A stretch of DNA of 64,000 nt, from positions 310,001 to 374,000 of the forward strand of contig NZ_LWLB01000023.1 of the NCBI RefSeq assembly GCF_001905145.1, written 5' to 3'. The DNA comes from Nocardiopsis sp. TSRI0078 (lineage in GTDB: Bacteria > Actinomycetota > Actinomycetes > Streptosporangiales > Streptosporangiaceae). The translations under genes were made by a program, and so were the position numbers. The notes beneath the pieces were generated by a model, which saw only the letters and a list, made by a program, of their open reading frames with translations, searched no databases and had not been told where the DNA came from. How positions within the stretch are numbered: position 1 is the stretch's first letter; every line of letters begins with the position of its first letter. This document shows, piece after piece, positions 42,590-51,212 of this stretch.

Positions 42590-43435
42590 TCAGTTCAGCT
42601 GCATGCCTGCGGTCAGCAGCAGCGCCACGTCGATCAGCGCGACCAGCAGCACCGCGTGGAAGGCGGCCGGTGATCCCGGTCGGCGGCCCATGACCAGCCC
42701 GACGGCAATGACCAGCACGGCGGTCGGCAATGCCACCAGACCCGTCCCGGAGACCGCACCGGGCGGACCGAGTACCAGCAGCATCGAGGCGGCCAGAACC
42801 AGCGATGCGGCCGCCACGTGGCTTCCGGTGGCACCCAGCCGGTGCGGCAATCCGCGCACGCCGGTGGCCAGGTCATCGTCGATATCAGGCAGTACGTTGG
42901 CGAAATGTGCCGCGCAACCCAGCGATGCCGAGGCGAGCACCAGCCACGCAGGCGGCAGCGGCGCTCCTGGCAGGCCGAGCACGACGAACACCGGCAGCAG
43001 CCCGAAGGACACCGCATAGGGAAGCACCGACAGCGCGCTGGCTTTGACGCCGAGATCGTAGGCCCACGCGGAGCCCAGTGCAGCCAGGTGCGCCGCCGTC
43101 GCGAGCACCCCGGAGGGCAACGACAGAACCACCGCTGCCAACGCTGAGACCAGCACGCCGACGAGCACCACGGAGCGGGGGAGTTCGCCGGTGGCCACCG
43201 GTTTGTCGGCTCGACCCACCCGGATATCGCGCGGCGCGTCCACCAGGTCGTTGAGCCAGCCCACGGACAGCTGCCCGGCCAGCACCGCGGCGGCCACGGT
43301 CATCAGATCCTCGGCCGCCCTGCCGGAGGTCGCCGCCAGCCCGGTGGCGACTGCGGTGACCGTCAGTGCGGGGAACGGGTGCGAGGCTCGGACCAGCGCC
43401 AACGGCATCGCTGCGAGGTGCTGCATGGAGGCCAT
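42590..43435 (-). CDS. UbiA-family prenyltransferase
   Basis: A 281-residue integral membrane prenyltransferase with about eight or nine helices and both Asp-rich Mg-diphosphate motifs: NDLVDAPRD (62-70) and LPDIDDDLATG (about 187-197). It transfers a prenyl chain to an aromatic or quinone-like acceptor. It is divergent from the methyltransferase with only 17 bp between start codons; ATG 43426 is an alternative start. Next to a type III PKS it probably prenylates the PKS product or a derived ring. The stop codon lies right at the junction with the IS remnant. Confidence 0.85.
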   Translation of the reverse strand: MASMQHLAAMPLALVRASHPFPALTVTAVATGLAATSGRAAEDLMTVAAAVLAGQLSVGWLNDLVDAPRDIRVGRADKPVATGELPRSVVLVGVLVSALAAVVLSLPSGVLATAAHLAALGSAWAYDLGVKASALSVLPYAVSFGLLPVFVVLGLPGAPLPPAWLVLASASLGCAAHFANVLPDIDDDLATGVRGLPHRLGATGSHVAAASLVLAASMLLVLGPPGAVSGTGLVALPTAVLVIAVGLVMGRRPGSPAAFHAVLLVALIDVALLLTAGMQLN

Positions 43436-43452
43436 TGTGTCAGCCTGGGCTC

Positions 43453-44169
43453 ATGACACCCATCGACCCGCCTGTACGGCGCAACGATCCGGAACTCTAT
43501 GAGATCCTCGCCGACCAGTGGTGGCAGCCTCGAGGAGCTTTCGCGATGCTGCACTGGCTGGCCGCCGCCCGTGGTGCGCTGGTGCCCCCTGCGCCGCGGC
43601 CCGGCGCGGTGCTGGTGGACCTCGGCTGCGGCGCCGGCCTGCTGGCACCGCACCTGGTCGGCAAGGGGTATCGGCATATCGGGGTGGACCGATCGCCGAG
43701 TGCGCTGCGGCAGGCCTGCGAACACGGTGTGCAGGGCGTGCTGGGTGACGTGCTCGCCACTCCGCTGTCCGATGGCTGCGCGGACGTCGTCGCTGCCGGG
43801 GAGATCCTCGAGCACGTCACCGACCTGCCGAGGGCAGTGGCGGAGGCATGCCGTCTGCTGCGCCCCGGCGGTCTGCTCGTACTGGACACCCTGGCGGCCA
43901 CCGTGCTGTGCCGCTGGGTGGCGATTGGCATCGCCGAGCGTGTGCCGGGACTCGCCCCCAAGGGCGTACACGACCCCGCGCTGCTGGTCGACCGTGCACT
44001 CCTGGTCGACGAATGTGCCCGCTCTGGTGTACGCGTGGCGTTGCGGGGTATCCGTCCCTCGATGATCGACCTGCTGAGCTGGGCTTTCGGACGTGGGAGC
44101 TTTGTGCGGATGGTCCCGGTGGCGAGCACGGCGGTGCTGTTTCAGGGGTGTGGCCGCAAGGAGGAGTGA
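43453..44169 (+). CDS. UbiG-like class I SAM methyltransferase
   Basis: A 238-residue methyltransferase. NDPELYEILADQWWQPRGAF at the start and the SAM loop VLVDLGCGAGLLAPHLVGKG, then VAAGEILEHVTDLP and RLLRPGGLLVLDTL, match UbiG/COQ3-type O-methyltransferases of polyprenyl-hydroxyquinones. It is the first gene of a plus-strand operon with the acyl-CoA dehydrogenase (stop TGA immediately followed by ATG) and the PKS. It probably O-methylates the ring of the product. Confidence 0.85.
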   Translation: MTPIDPPVRRNDPELYEILADQWWQPRGAFAMLHWLAAARGALVPPAPRPGAVLVDLGCGAGLLAPHLVGKGYRHIGVDRSPSALRQACEHGVQGVLGDVLATPLSDGCADVVAAGEILEHVTDLPRAVAEACRLLRPGGLLVLDTLAATVLCRWVAIGIAERVPGLAPKGVHDPALLVDRALLVDECARSGVRVALRGIRPSMIDLLSWAFGRGSFVRMVPVASTAVLFQGCGRKEE

Positions 44170-45381
44170 ATGGCGTTGTCTTCTGTTTTCCCCCTCACCG
44201 AGCCGGTTTCCGATCCGGGGGCCGCACGCGCCCTGGCCCGTGACCTGGCGCCCCGCCTGGCCGCGAGGGCCGCGGCCCACGACGCGTCGGGGGCGTTCCC
44301 CGAGGCGGATTTCGAGGATCTGCGTGCATCCGGGTTGCTCGGTCTGATGGCGCCCGCGCGGCTCGGTGGATGCGGGGCCTCCTTCGCTGACTACACGGCT
44401 GTCGCGATCGAGCTCGCCCGCGGGTCGGGTGCCACCGCGCTGATCTTCAACATGCACTCATCGGTGACCGGCGCGTTGGCGCACACCCCCGACGAGCTGG
44501 TCCGGGAACTGGGCGCCCCCGACAGCTTCTTCGCCGCACGCGACCGGCTCCTCGCCGAGGCGGCCTCGGGCGCCCTGTACGCCGTCGCCATGAGTGAGCG
44601 CGGCACCGGTCCACGGCTGTCGCGTACCTCCACCGTCTACCGCAGGACCGACGGAGGATTCCGCATCACGGGAAGCAAGACTTTCGTCTCCGGGGCCGGG
44701 CACGTCGACGCCTACCTGGTGACGGCCAAGGACGCCGAGGCCCCGGAGACCAGAGTGTCCTACTTCCTGGTGCCGGCGGGTAGCGGCACACGAGTGGAGT
44801 CCACGTGGGACTCCATGGGCATGCGGGCCACCGGAAGCCACGACGTCCACCTCGACGCCGAGGTCGGTCCGGACGCGCTGCTCGGCGGCATCGAGGGGTT
44901 GACACTGCTGCTGGCCGAGGTCATGCCGCAGTGGCTGGTGGCCTCCTACGCCGCGGTCTACGTCGGCGTGGCGCGTGCGGCGCTCGATGCGGGCAGCGCC
45001 CACCTCAGGGAACGAGGACTCCACACGCTGCCGACCGTGCGGTCACGTATCGGCCGGGCTGATACCGCCGTCGCCGCCGCGGCACTGGTCGTCACCGAGG
45101 CCGCCCGCCGAGTGACCGAGCAGCCAGGAACACCGGAGACCAACCGCTGGGTGTGGCGGGCCAAACTGACCGCGGGCGACACCGCGGCCGAAGTGGCTTC
45201 CTCCGTCATCGAGGCTGCGGGAGCCTCAGCCACCCGACGCGGACATCCCCTGGAGCGGATCTACCGCGACGCCCGCTGCGGCGCACTGCAGCCCGCCACC
45301 TCGGACGTCTGCGCCGACTGGCTGGGCGTCGCGGCCCTGGACGGCGACCCCGACCATGACACAGAGGTGCCGCGGTGGTGA
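44170..45381 (+). CDS. Acyl-CoA dehydrogenase family protein
   Basis: A 403-residue acyl-CoA dehydrogenase-fold flavoprotein. Blocks: DFEDLRASGLLGLMAPARLG, YAVAMSERGTGPRLSRTSTV, GFRITGSKTFVSGAGHVDAY and WDSMGMRATGSHDVHLDAEV. The catalytic Glu was not located with certainty, so a hydroxylase-like (flavin monooxygenase) role as in some biosynthetic clusters is possible. AGGAGG precedes ATG 44170. It lies between the methyltransferase and the PKS and overlaps the latter, so a role in making or oxidising the polyketide or its starter is inferred. Confidence 0.82.
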   Translation: MALSSVFPLTEPVSDPGAARALARDLAPRLAARAAAHDASGAFPEADFEDLRASGLLGLMAPARLGGCGASFADYTAVAIELARGSGATALIFNMHSSVTGALAHTPDELVRELGAPDSFFAARDRLLAEAASGALYAVAMSERGTGPRLSRTSTVYRRTDGGFRITGSKTFVSGAGHVDAYLVTAKDAEAPETRVSYFLVPAGSGTRVESTWDSMGMRATGSHDVHLDAEVGPDALLGGIEGLTLLLAEVMPQWLVASYAAVYVGVARAALDAGSAHLRERGLHTLPTVRSRIGRADTAVAAAALVVTEAARRVTEQPGTPETNRWVWRAKLTAGDTAAEVASSVIEAAGASATRRGHPLERIYRDARCGALQPATSDVCADWLGVAALDGDPDHDTEVPRW

Positions 45382-46475
45382 CCGCCACGATCGCCGGACT
45401 GGGCTCGGCGCTGCCCGACACCACTGACCAGCAGGTGCTGTGGGACGGGTTCTTCCGCCAGCACTTCGCCTCGAGTCGGATCGCCCAGCAAATCTTCGCC
45501 GGCGCGGGCGTCCGTCGCCGGCATACCGTTGCCGACCCCCTCAGCGAAGACCTCTCGGGCTGGTCGACCGCTGCCCGGATGCGGCGCTACGCGGAGGAGG
45601 CCCAGCCCCTGGGGTACCGGGCCGTTGCGGCCGCCATGGCCGACGCCGGCGTCACCGCCGACGACATCGGGCTGTTCACGGTCGCCTCCTGCACCGGCTA
45701 CAGCACCCCCGGACTCGACATCCAGCTGGCCGCGTCACTGGGAATGCGACCGGACGTGCAGCGGTTGCTCATCGGACACATGGGGTGCTATGCGGCACTG
45801 CCCGCGCTGGGCAGTACCGCGGATTTCGTGGTGGCCCGCGGTCGGACCGCCGTACTGCTCTGCCTCGAACTCACCTCGCTGCACCTGCAGCCGCCAACGA
45901 CGGACCCGCAACAGGTGGTCTCCCACGCCCTGTTCGGCGATGCCGCCGTGGCCCTCGTGCTGCGGCCGCAGGCCGAGGTCGCCCTGGGCGCCCGCGCGCC
46001 CCGACTGGAGCTGGTGGACATCGCAGCGCTCACCGACTCCGGCACCAGCGACCACATGACCTGGCAGATCACCGACTTCGGCTTTCGTATGGAGCTGTCC
46101 CCGCGGGTGCCCGATGTGCTGGCCGAGCACGTGCGGCCAGTGGTCAAGGACCTGCTGGCCCGCAACGGACTCGATCTGCCTGATGTGCGGGCGTGGGCGG
46201 TGCACCCCGGCGGCCCGCGCATCCTGGACACCGTCCAGGGCCAGCTGGACCTATCCGAACACGCGCTGGCGGCTTCCCGCACCGTGCTCTCCGAACACGG
46301 CAACTGCTCATCGGCGACCCTGCCGCTGGTCCTGGGCGAGCTGGTCGGCAGCGGTGCGCTGCATAAGGGTGGTCCGGTGGTGGCGATGGCCTTCGGGCCG
46401 GGACTGACCCTCTACACGGCCCTGCTCCGTGCCGCCCCCGGGCCCCGGGGCACGGCTGTTCCGTCCGCCTTGTGA
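45375..46475 (+). CDS. Type III polyketide synthase (chalcone/alkylresorcinol synthase family)
   Basis: A 366-residue type III PKS. The catalytic triad is readable: Cys138 in LIGHMGCYAALPALG, His277 in WAVHPGGPRILD and Asn310 in SEHGNCSSATLPLVL; SCTGYSTPGLD is the conserved N-terminal-half block. Such homodimeric enzymes condense malonyl-CoA units on an acyl-CoA starter and cyclise to pyrones, resorcinols or quinone precursors. GTG 45375 (AGAGG seven bases upstream) overlaps the dehydrogenase stop; GTG 45378 is the alternative. Neighbouring UbiA and UbiG-like genes suggest a prenylated, methylated alkyl-aromatic or quinone product. Confidence 0.9.
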   Translation: MVTATIAGLGSALPDTTDQQVLWDGFFRQHFASSRIAQQIFAGAGVRRRHTVADPLSEDLSGWSTAARMRRYAEEAQPLGYRAVAAAMADAGVTADDIGLFTVASCTGYSTPGLDIQLAASLGMRPDVQRLLIGHMGCYAALPALGSTADFVVARGRTAVLLCLELTSLHLQPPTTDPQQVVSHALFGDAAVALVLRPQAEVALGARAPRLELVDIAALTDSGTSDHMTWQITDFGFRMELSPRVPDVLAEHVRPVVKDLLARNGLDLPDVRAWAVHPGGPRILDTVQGQLDLSEHALAASRTVLSEHGNCSSATLPLVLGELVGSGALHKGGPVVAMAFGPGLTLYTALLRAAPGPRGTAVPSAL

Positions 46476-46553
46476 GCGTGTGGTCCCGAGGAGAACGAGG
46501 AGGACCGGACGACTCGGTGCCGACCGGGAGGACACCCCGATTCGCCAGGCCCT

Positions 46554-46591
46554 CGCTCGGGTCCCGGGACCCGGGACCCGGGACCCGAGCG
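46554..46591. terminator. Bidirectional terminator between PKS and SDR genes
   Basis: A perfect 15-bp stem (46554-46568 with 46577-46591) made of iterated GGGACCC units, sitting between two convergent genes and touching the SDR stop codon. No T-tract. Confidence 0.7.
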
Positions 46592-47581
46592 TCACCGCGC
46601 TCTTCGGCCCGCCACCGACTTCCATGCGGTGATGCCGGCCGCCGCCGCTCCCGCGACCACGGCGACCCTGCCCAGGAGACGCCGCCGTGCCTGACGCCAT
46701 TCGCCGCTGACCGCTTCGGCCCCGGGCCGCGGCGTGAAGACGGTCCCGGCCCCGGCGGGGACCTGTCCCCTGCGCAGCGCCCCCTGGTCCATCACCGGTC
46801 CGACCGCCCTGTCGTACAACCATGGCAGCGCCGCGTGTACCCAGGACGCGGCCTGGTGGGTCCGGCCCACGACGATTGTCCTCCGGGGACGCTCGACAGC
46901 GCCGACGATCGCCGCGGCCACCCGCGTGGGATCACCGACCGGGGGCACCGGCCCGATCTCGCGGCCGGTGTAGTTGGCCGCCTGGCGGTAGATCGGGGTG
47001 TCGAACGAGCCCGGAAGAATGGTGCACACATCGATCCCGTCGCTGCTGTGCAGTTCCTGGCGGAGTACCTCCGAGAACCCGAGCAGGCCGAATTTGCTGG
47101 TGACATACGGCGAGAGGTACGGCGAGCCCATCCTTCCGTACAACGACGCGACATTGATGAGGACGCCGGCGCCCTGCATGCGAAACTGCGGTAGGACCGC
47201 TCGAGCCCCGTACACCTGCCCGAAAAGGTTCGTCTGGATGACGTGCCCGAAGACCTCTGACGGGGTCTGCTCGAAGGTGCCGTAGCTCAGCACCGAGGCG
47301 TTGTTGACCCAGACGCCGATACGGCCGAAGCGCTCGACCGCGGCGCGGACAAGGGCTTGCACGGCGTCTTCATCGCCGACGTCGGTGGGCACCGCGAGTG
47401 TCGTGCCGCCTCGCCGCTCGCACTCCCGCGCCGTCTCCTCCAGGCTCTGCCCACTGCGGGCGGCGAGAACGAGACTGGCCCCGCGCTCAGCGAAGGCATG
47501 AGCGGTCGCTCGGCCGATACCGCTCGAGGCGCCGGTCACGACGACCACATCGCCGGGGCCGAATCTCTTGGCGCGAACCAT
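46592..47581 (-). CDS. Short-chain dehydrogenase/reductase with C-terminal membrane segment
   Basis: A 329-residue classical SDR: NAD(P)-binding VVVVTGASSGIGRATAHAFA, VWVNNASVLSYG, Ser of VLINVASLYG and the YxxxK pair in SPYVTSKFGLLG. The C-terminal 80 residues are an extension ending in a hydrophobic Ala-rich segment (LLGRVAVVAGAAAAGITA), suggesting membrane attachment. Substrate unknown. Convergent to the PKS operon, so association with that cluster is only positional. Confidence 0.88.
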   Translation of the reverse strand: MVRAKRFGPGDVVVVTGASSGIGRATAHAFAERGASLVLAARSGQSLEETARECERRGGTTLAVPTDVGDEDAVQALVRAAVERFGRIGVWVNNASVLSYGTFEQTPSEVFGHVIQTNLFGQVYGARAVLPQFRMQGAGVLINVASLYGRMGSPYLSPYVTSKFGLLGFSEVLRQELHSSDGIDVCTILPGSFDTPIYRQAANYTGREIGPVPPVGDPTRVAAAIVGAVERPRRTIVVGRTHQAASWVHAALPWLYDRAVGPVMDQGALRRGQVPAGAGTVFTPRPGAEAVSGEWRQARRRLLGRVAVVAGAAAAGITAWKSVAGRRAR

Positions 47582-47721
47582 GGGTTGAGCACCGCCTTAC
47601 TGCAGCCGTCCTGCCTCTTCTGCGTTGAGCGCACCTCATGCCGCTCCGACGAACGCTCCGCACCACGCCAGACGACCATCGCCCGCGCCCGCGGAGGTCG
47701 GTCCCCGTCCGCGGCGCGGCA

Positions 47722-47889
47722 CTAGGACGGACGGGCGGGGTCCAGGAAGCGGTCGAAGACCATCTCCGTGGCCGAGGCTTGGACGAACTTCTGAAAAGCC
47801 GTCATCACCAGGGTCCCAGCCAGGCCCGCGAGAACGCCCCGTCCGACGGCTGAGGCCAGGCTCAGCCTCTTTCCGCTCACAGTGCGCAT
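47722..47889 (-). CDS. Small membrane protein or N-terminal fragment
   Basis: A 55-residue frame from ATG 47889 with one hydrophobic segment (AVGRGVLAGLAGTLVMTAF). The wording resembles the N-terminus of longer DUF1440/YagU-like membrane proteins that often neighbour SDR genes, so this may be a truncated remnant. It precedes the SDR by 140 bp in the same direction. Weak support. Confidence 0.35.
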   Translation of the reverse strand: MRTVSGKRLSLASAVGRGVLAGLAGTLVMTAFQKFVQASATEMVFDRFLDPARPS

Positions 47890-48476
47890 GTCGTCGTCAC
47901 TACCCAGACCATGTGCAGGGATACCTCCCCGCACTGCCACGATGGACCCTCTTCCAAAGAGCGGACATCCCACGGACGGCCGGGCTGATGCGGACCGCCG
48001 GACCGTGGGCATGCGTCCGCGTGAGGAAGCCCGTACGGTCCGCACCATGACCTGCTCCCGCTTCGGTGCGTGTGCTGTGTGTTCCAGCGGCAGACCATGC
48101 CCGACTCCGGCGTGTGTCCTGGCTTTGCCGAAATCTGCGTCGCTCCCCCGCACCGTGGCATATCGGGTGATGGTCCCATCCGTGCGCTGCATACCCCGCT
48201 CGGGAAGTACACACGGATGCGTTCAGCCGGGGAGGCGATGTTCATGGATGATGAAGAATGCGTACGCGGCCACCAGTTTTCTCGGATTCCGACCCTTTCG
48301 GAGTGCCCATCCCTCACGAAGTGCCCGATAAACGATCGTCGATTCAAGGGGTCGATGCATTCACCCCTGCCAGATAGAACCGCAGGAAATCGTGATCCGT
48401 CTTTTCCCTCCTGATACGAACACGCGTCGGCCTCTCCCAACAGCGACGGACCGGGCGACGAACCGGCTGAGAAGCC
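47890..48476. other. 587-bp region without recognisable gene
   Basis: Lower coding bias on all frames than in neighbouring genes, several stop codons, and no family motif seen. Probably regulatory or decayed DNA within the inserted segment. Confidence 0.4.
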
Positions 48477-49718
48477 TCACAGCAGCGGCCGCAAGGGCGC
48501 CAGCACGAGTTCGCCGAACCTGGCGAGGAGCGGTCGGTCGTCCCACTCCTCCTCGGTCAGTTCCCGGCAGTTGGTGAGGTCGTTGGCGAAGACCTCCTCC
48601 ATGTGCCGGGCCACGCCCTCGTCGAAGATCTCGATGTTGATCTCGTAGTTGCCGGTCAGGCTGAGCCGGTCCACGTTCGTGGTGCCGACCGTGGACCACT
48701 GGCCGTCCACCGTCAGGGTCTTGGCGTGCACCATCGCGTCCTGGTAGAGCCACAGCCGCACTCCGCCGCGCAATAGCGTCGAGTACTGGCTGCGGGAGAT
48801 CTGGTCCACGATGACGTGGTTGGACTCCTCGGGGACGAGCACGTTCACGTCCGCGCCACGGCCGGCGGCATCGATGAGCGCTCGTTGAAGCTTCTGGTCG
48901 GGGAGGAAGTAGGCCTGGGTGAACAGCACCCTCTCCTTGGCCCGGTCGATCGCCTCCAGGAACATCGCCCGGATGGGGTAGATCAGCATTTCGGGCACGT
49001 TGCGGTGGAGCCGCAGGTGCGAATCCCAGGCGGCCTCCCCCAACCTGTCCAGCTCGGGGCGGTGGTTCCTGTTCCAGAAGTCGGCGAAGGCGTTCTCCAG
49101 CTCCCACACCGCCGGCCCGGTCAGCCGCAGGTGGGTGTCGCGCCAGTTGGTGGCGTAGAGCGATCCCACGTTGTACCCGCCGGAGAACCCCACCTCGCCG
49201 TCGACGGTGAGGATCTTGCGGTGGTCCCGGCCGGACTTGCGGATGTTCAACAGCAGCACACCGGGACGGAAGACCGGATACCGCAGCACGTGGACGCTGG
49301 GCGGGAAGCGGAAGAAGGACCGGGGCACCACCAGGTTCGCGAAGCCGTCGTAGACCACGTACACCTCGACACCCCGCTCGGCGGCCTCGATGAGGGTCTC
49401 CTTGAACCGTTGGCCCACCTGGTCGTCCTTGACGATGTAGGAATCGAACAGCACACGGTGCCGGGCCCCGCGGATCGCCGCGAGCATGTCCTCGAAGAGG
49501 TCCTCGCCATAGGTGTAGACGGTGACGCGGGTCCCCGAGTCGCCCACCGGCAGCTCCGCCGGTGCCGTACGGGGAAAGACCACCCGGCGGGGACGTATCT
49601 TCCGGCGCCAGTGGTTGACGCCCATGGAAACGGCCGCCACGGCGACCTGGGCGCCCACCAAGCCGATGGATCCCCACTTGACCACGGACCTGAGTGTTGC
49701 GTGTGTGGAGCGTTGCAC
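48477..49718 (-). CDS. Phospholipase D/cardiolipin synthase-like protein
   Basis: A 413-residue protein with an N-terminal hydrophobic anchor (about 14-32) and two HKD motifs: GRDHRKILTVDGEVGFSGG (His166-Lys168) and MVHAKTLTVDGQWSTVGTTN (His331-Lys333). The two-HKD layout and FSGGYNVG/VGTTNVDRLS endings match cardiolipin synthase-type phosphatidyltransferases acting at the membrane. GTG 49718 has GGGAGG five bases upstream. Monocistronic. Confidence 0.88.
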   Translation of the reverse strand: MQRSTHATLRSVVKWGSIGLVGAQVAVAAVSMGVNHWRRKIRPRRVVFPRTAPAELPVGDSGTRVTVYTYGEDLFEDMLAAIRGARHRVLFDSYIVKDDQVGQRFKETLIEAAERGVEVYVVYDGFANLVVPRSFFRFPPSVHVLRYPVFRPGVLLLNIRKSGRDHRKILTVDGEVGFSGGYNVGSLYATNWRDTHLRLTGPAVWELENAFADFWNRNHRPELDRLGEAAWDSHLRLHRNVPEMLIYPIRAMFLEAIDRAKERVLFTQAYFLPDQKLQRALIDAAGRGADVNVLVPEESNHVIVDQISRSQYSTLLRGGVRLWLYQDAMVHAKTLTVDGQWSTVGTTNVDRLSLTGNYEINIEIFDEGVARHMEEVFANDLTNCRELTEEEWDDRPLLARFGELVLAPLRPLL

Positions 49719-50001
49719 AGTCGCCTCCCAAGCGGGACGTCCGCGGTGCCGGAAGTATCCATCCCGCAGACCACCGTTTCCGGTGCGAATATTGGGCTGT
49801 CTCCGCGCTGACCGGCGTGGTGGCCAACGGCAGGGGGTCGGCGGGAGTCGGCGTTCGGGCGGGCCTCAGCGATCAGTCCGCCTCGGAAGCGTCCAGACGC
49901 TTCATGCCCGTTCGGTCCGTTCGGTCCGTTCGCCACCGCGTTCCCTTTTCCGCTGGCCCGGGGGCGTGACGGCCACTCGCCGCCTCCTCTGTACCTGTGG
50001 G

Positions 50002-50379
50002 TCATCCCCTCTCCTGTGTCGACCTCTCGGCGGCCGTGCGGGGCCGCTGCCACGGCCACCGGTTCTCCAGTTCGACCTCCAGGGAGAAGCTGAGGAAGGT
50101 ACGGATCAGCACGATCCCGGCGAGCACACCGACGCTGCGGAAGGTCGGCTCGATCGCGACCGTACGGATGATGTCACCGGCCACGAGGAACTCCAGGCCC
50201 AGCAGGATCGCCCGTCCCACTCCGTGGCGGTAGGGCCGGTAGATCCCGGCCAGGGGCGTGCGCTGGACGAGTCGGTACAGGAACACAGCGGTCGCCGCGA
50301 CCGTGCCGACGACGATCACCGCGACACCGGCCACCTCGATCGCCGTTCCCACGGCCTCGACCACCTCGGCGACGCCCAT
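50002..50379 (-). CDS. DUF1622 membrane protein
   Basis: A 125-residue protein with two or three hydrophobic helices: VGTAIEVAGVAVIVVGTVAA, AILLGLEFLVAGDIIRTVAI and GVLAGIVLIRTFLSFSLEVE. The wording GLEFLVAGDIIRT and LIRTFLSFSLEVE is characteristic of DUF1622, function unknown. ATG 50379 has GGAGG five bases upstream. Like DUF421 proteins, these are often found among envelope-stress genes; that is context only. Confidence 0.85.
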   Translation of the reverse strand: MGVAEVVEAVGTAIEVAGVAVIVVGTVAATAVFLYRLVQRTPLAGIYRPYRHGVGRAILLGLEFLVAGDIIRTVAIEPTFRSVGVLAGIVLIRTFLSFSLEVELENRWPWQRPRTAAERSTQERG

Positions 50380-50955
50380 GGGTTCCTCCCCCCGTCGTGG
50401 GCCCGTGCTCAGTCCCTGTGCTCGAGATACCGATGCGGCCCACATACTCCGACGTGGGACCGTCACCCGGCTCAGGTTGCGACACGTGACACCACGTCTG
50501 CCCATAACCCATGACGTTCATGCCGTCGCATCCGGCGCAGGATGCAGGCCCAGCGGGATGGGCGGCCCCAGTGACCTCCGTGGTCCGACCTCCCGGCCGG
50601 AGCGCTGCCGGCCGACCACGGAGCCCTCCGTCTCCGGACCTCCTCTCATCCCGAACAGCGGTACTCGGAGAGGACCGGAATCGGAGAGTCTCTCCGTTCC
50701 CGGGCACGAAGGCGGGGCGCGCGGATCAGGCGACAACGGGCAGGACCGCAAGAGTGAGACAACGCTGGCCAGGGACGGCAGGGCATGGCTTCCGGCCGCC
50801 ACGACCATGCCCGAGGTCAGGTCGCCACCCACTCCGGCCACGGTGATGGCCACATCCACCAGCCCTTGGTCCCTGGCAAGTGGTGACCTTCAGCGGCTCT
50901 CGTTCCGCGCGGCTTCGCAGGTCCTTCCCGACTGTTCCGGAGTCTGATCGAACGA
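50380..50955. other. Non-coding or decayed stretch
   Basis: No convincing gene. A minus-strand frame at 50518-50859 starts MDVAITVAGVGGDLTSGMVV but becomes low-complexity; I could not assign it. The flanking IS remnant suggests decay. Confidence 0.35.
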
Positions 50956-51060
50956 CACCCCGACCTGGTCGGCGGTACGGGCGATCGCCCCGTCGCGTGT
51001 GGCCGCGTCCCTGCGGGCCTCCACCGCCATCCGGATCATTCGTTCGCGCAGGGCACGCAG
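50956..51060 (-). mobile_element. Remnant of IS3-family transposase OrfA
   Basis: The minus strand here reads RALRERMIRMAVEARRDAAT then RDGAIARTADQVGV, the helix-turn-helix start of common actinobacterial IS3-family OrfA proteins. No start, no downstream OrfB, and the sequence degenerates on both sides. It is of a different OrfA type from the remnant at 42441-42589. Confidence 0.65.
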
Positions 51061-51212
51061 GCCCCTGATCCCGAACAGGGATCGCGCGACGCGTGGTCGA
51101 ATACGGACACCGGGGGTCGCGAACCGGCCTCGGGGGAATCGTGTGCGACCACGCGCCCCCGGACCAGCCAGTACCACCGCTTTCCCCGGGGAAGGGCGGG
51201 TAGGGGTCCGGC

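Noticed and set aside
46554-46591. GGGACCC iterations considered as a simple-sequence repeat
   Set aside because: The stretch forms a perfect 15-bp hairpin between convergent genes, so a terminator explains it better.
50518-50859. Minus-strand frame beginning MDVAITVAGVGGDLTSGMVV
   Set aside because: Only the first third looks protein-like; the rest is low-complexity, there is no ribosome binding site and no recognised family.
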